The notes under the pieces: model-generated | Told to the model about the DNA's origin: nothing | Seen by the model: the letters and a program-made list of their open reading frames with translations, nothing else | Database searches by the model: none | Translations under genes and position numbers: made by a program | Source: Bacillota bacterium | GTDB lineage: Bacteria; Bacillota_I; Bacilli_A; RFN20; CAG-826 | Assembly: GCA_023443485.1 (NCBI GenBank) | Contig: JAEZUH010000008.1 | Coordinates: 1 to 8,004, forward strand | Length of the DNA: 8,004 nucleotides | Reading direction: 5' to 3' | Part shown: one piece after another, positions 7,201 to 8,004 of the stretch | Layout: every line of letters begins with the position of its first letter | Numbering within the stretch: position 1 is the first letter of the stretch

Positions 7201-8004
7201 TGAAAAAAGAAAAGAAATTACTCATTGCTGAAATAGTCCTAATGGCTGTTACAATAGGTTCATTTGCCAGTTATTTAGCGTTGAAAATAAATGGGACCAT
7301 CGATCAGATTCGGTGGTTAGGTTATATTTATTTTGCTGTATTACCAATTGTCTTCGCTAGTTTTGTTCTCATGTTGTTCACTTATATTAATGAAGTGATT
7401 AAACGCAAAAATTTGTATGTCGAAAACCGTTATCAATTTGGGGTTCCTTCCGATTTCCCAAATTACTTTGTTTTTGCTGATCGTATCAAATCATTAAAGA
7501 AACTCCATTCCAAAAAGGAAAAGACCTTCTTAGTTAGTTTTACTGTCTCTAATCTATCGGTTATGAACAGCGCAGGTCGCAACGCGGATGTCCTTCAACT
7601 TAATCATCTTGTCAGTGAATTTATCGCTAAACATTTCTCTCAGAAAGATTTGGTCAATGATTTTGCTTACTGCTTCTATCATGGTCAATTTCTCTTTTAC
7701 ATCTTCGGAAGTGAAAAAAATATCCAACAAATCTCTTTAATGGTCGACGAAGCCAGTTATGATGCGGCTTTCCAAAACGATATCAAGGTATTTGTTCATC
7801 CTTACATCGGTGTGACTGAAGTTGATCCCAAAGAATCCCTTTTAGTCAATCTAGATAACGCTATTTTAGCTAGAGACCTGAGCGAAAAGAACTTTGAAAG
7901 CATTACTTTCTATTCTCCTTCTTTCCGTCGAACAGCGACTTTAACTGAAATCGATGAGATCAAACAGGCTCTTCAGAATCACGAATTTGTCGTCTATTAT
8001 CAGC
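7200..8004 (+). CDS. Membrane protein with degenerate GGDEF and EAL (c-di-GMP phosphodiesterase) domain, 3'-truncated by window
   Basis: The first 268 residues are visible and the reading frame stays open at the window end. There are two transmembrane helices (about 7-30 and 40-65) with a short extracellular loop. A GGDEF-like fold follows (about 90-240): strands such as KTFLVSFTVSNLS (108-120) and IKVFVHPYIGVTEVD (195-209) fit the domain, but the place of the GGDEF signature reads FYHGQFLFYIFG (159-170), so it should not make c-di-GMP. From about residue 248, LTEIDEIKQALQNHEFVVYYQ matches the opening of EAL domains (A-L-x-x-x-E-F-x-x-Y-Y-Q). The catalytic E-A-L and metal-binding residues lie outside the window, so activity cannot be judged. 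The start overlaps the preceding TAA by 1 nt (TAATG) and has a good ribosome site. It probably hydrolyses or senses c-di-GMP, the ligand of the operon's riboswitch. Confidence 0.85.
   Translation, partial: MKKEKKLLIAEIVLMAVTIGSFASYLALKINGTIDQIRWLGYIYFAVLPIVFASFVLMLFTYINEVIKRKNLYVENRYQFGVPSDFPNYFVFADRIKSLKKLHSKKEKTFLVSFTVSNLSVMNSAGRNADVLQLNHLVSEFIAKHFSQKDLVNDFAYCFYHGQFLFYIFGSEKNIQQISLMVDEASYDAAFQNDIKVFVHPYIGVTEVDPKESLLVNLDNAILARDLSEKNFESITFYSPSFRRTATLTEIDEIKQALQNHEFVVYYQ

Noticed and set aside
7200..8004. Active diguanylate cyclase
   Set aside because: The signature position reads HGQFL rather than GG(D/E)EF, so the catalytic acidic residue is missing. The following sequence is the start of an EAL domain.

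Overview
The window looks like the front of a single co-directional operon from a moderately low-GC Bacillota-type bacterium. The support is AT-rich sequence, Shine-Dalgarno sites of the AGGAGGT type, SipW-type export components and a class I c-di-GMP riboswitch. All tryptophans inspected are TGG, stops are TAA or TAG, and no ORF reads through TGA, so the code is standard and not that of Mycoplasma/Spiroplasma. The general style fits the Erysipelotrichia / Acholeplasma / RF39-like side of the Bacilli, but that placement is only an impression. No genes are supported on the minus strand.

Layout. Positions 17-93 hold a c-di-GMP-I (GEMM-I) aptamer. Its 3' strand (82-91) is also the 5' arm of an intrinsic terminator (82-145). 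The two folds exclude each other, so ligand binding should permit read-through: an inferred ON switch. Seven tightly packed plus-strand genes follow. Three encode exported proteins with SipW-cognate-type signal segments and TasA/camelysin-like beta-rich bodies (205-1026, 1026-2114, 2101-3201). The next encodes a membrane-anchored McrB-like AAA+ ATPase (3211-4749). Its partner is a DUF2357/McrC-like protein with no visible nuclease domain, plus a long charged coiled coil and an acidic tail (4752-6362). Then come an ER/SipW-type signal peptidase I (6349-7200) and a membrane protein with a degenerate GGDEF domain followed by the start of an EAL phosphodiesterase domain (7200 to beyond the window end). 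Junctions are 1-nt overlaps (twice), 14-nt overlaps (twice) or gaps of 2 and 9 nt, so there is no intergenic stretch after the leader.

How the genes may work together (inference). When c-di-GMP is high, the leader reads through and the cell makes three surface or matrix proteins plus the signal peptidase that matures them. It also makes an unusual membrane-tethered AAA+ ATPase/DUF2357 pair that may power or control assembly of the exported material. The terminal EAL protein would lower c-di-GMP and close a negative feedback loop. SipW plus TasA-type substrates is a known theme in biofilm fibres. Their combination in one c-di-GMP-riboswitch operon with a McrBC-derived but apparently nuclease-free ATPase module is the part that looks new.
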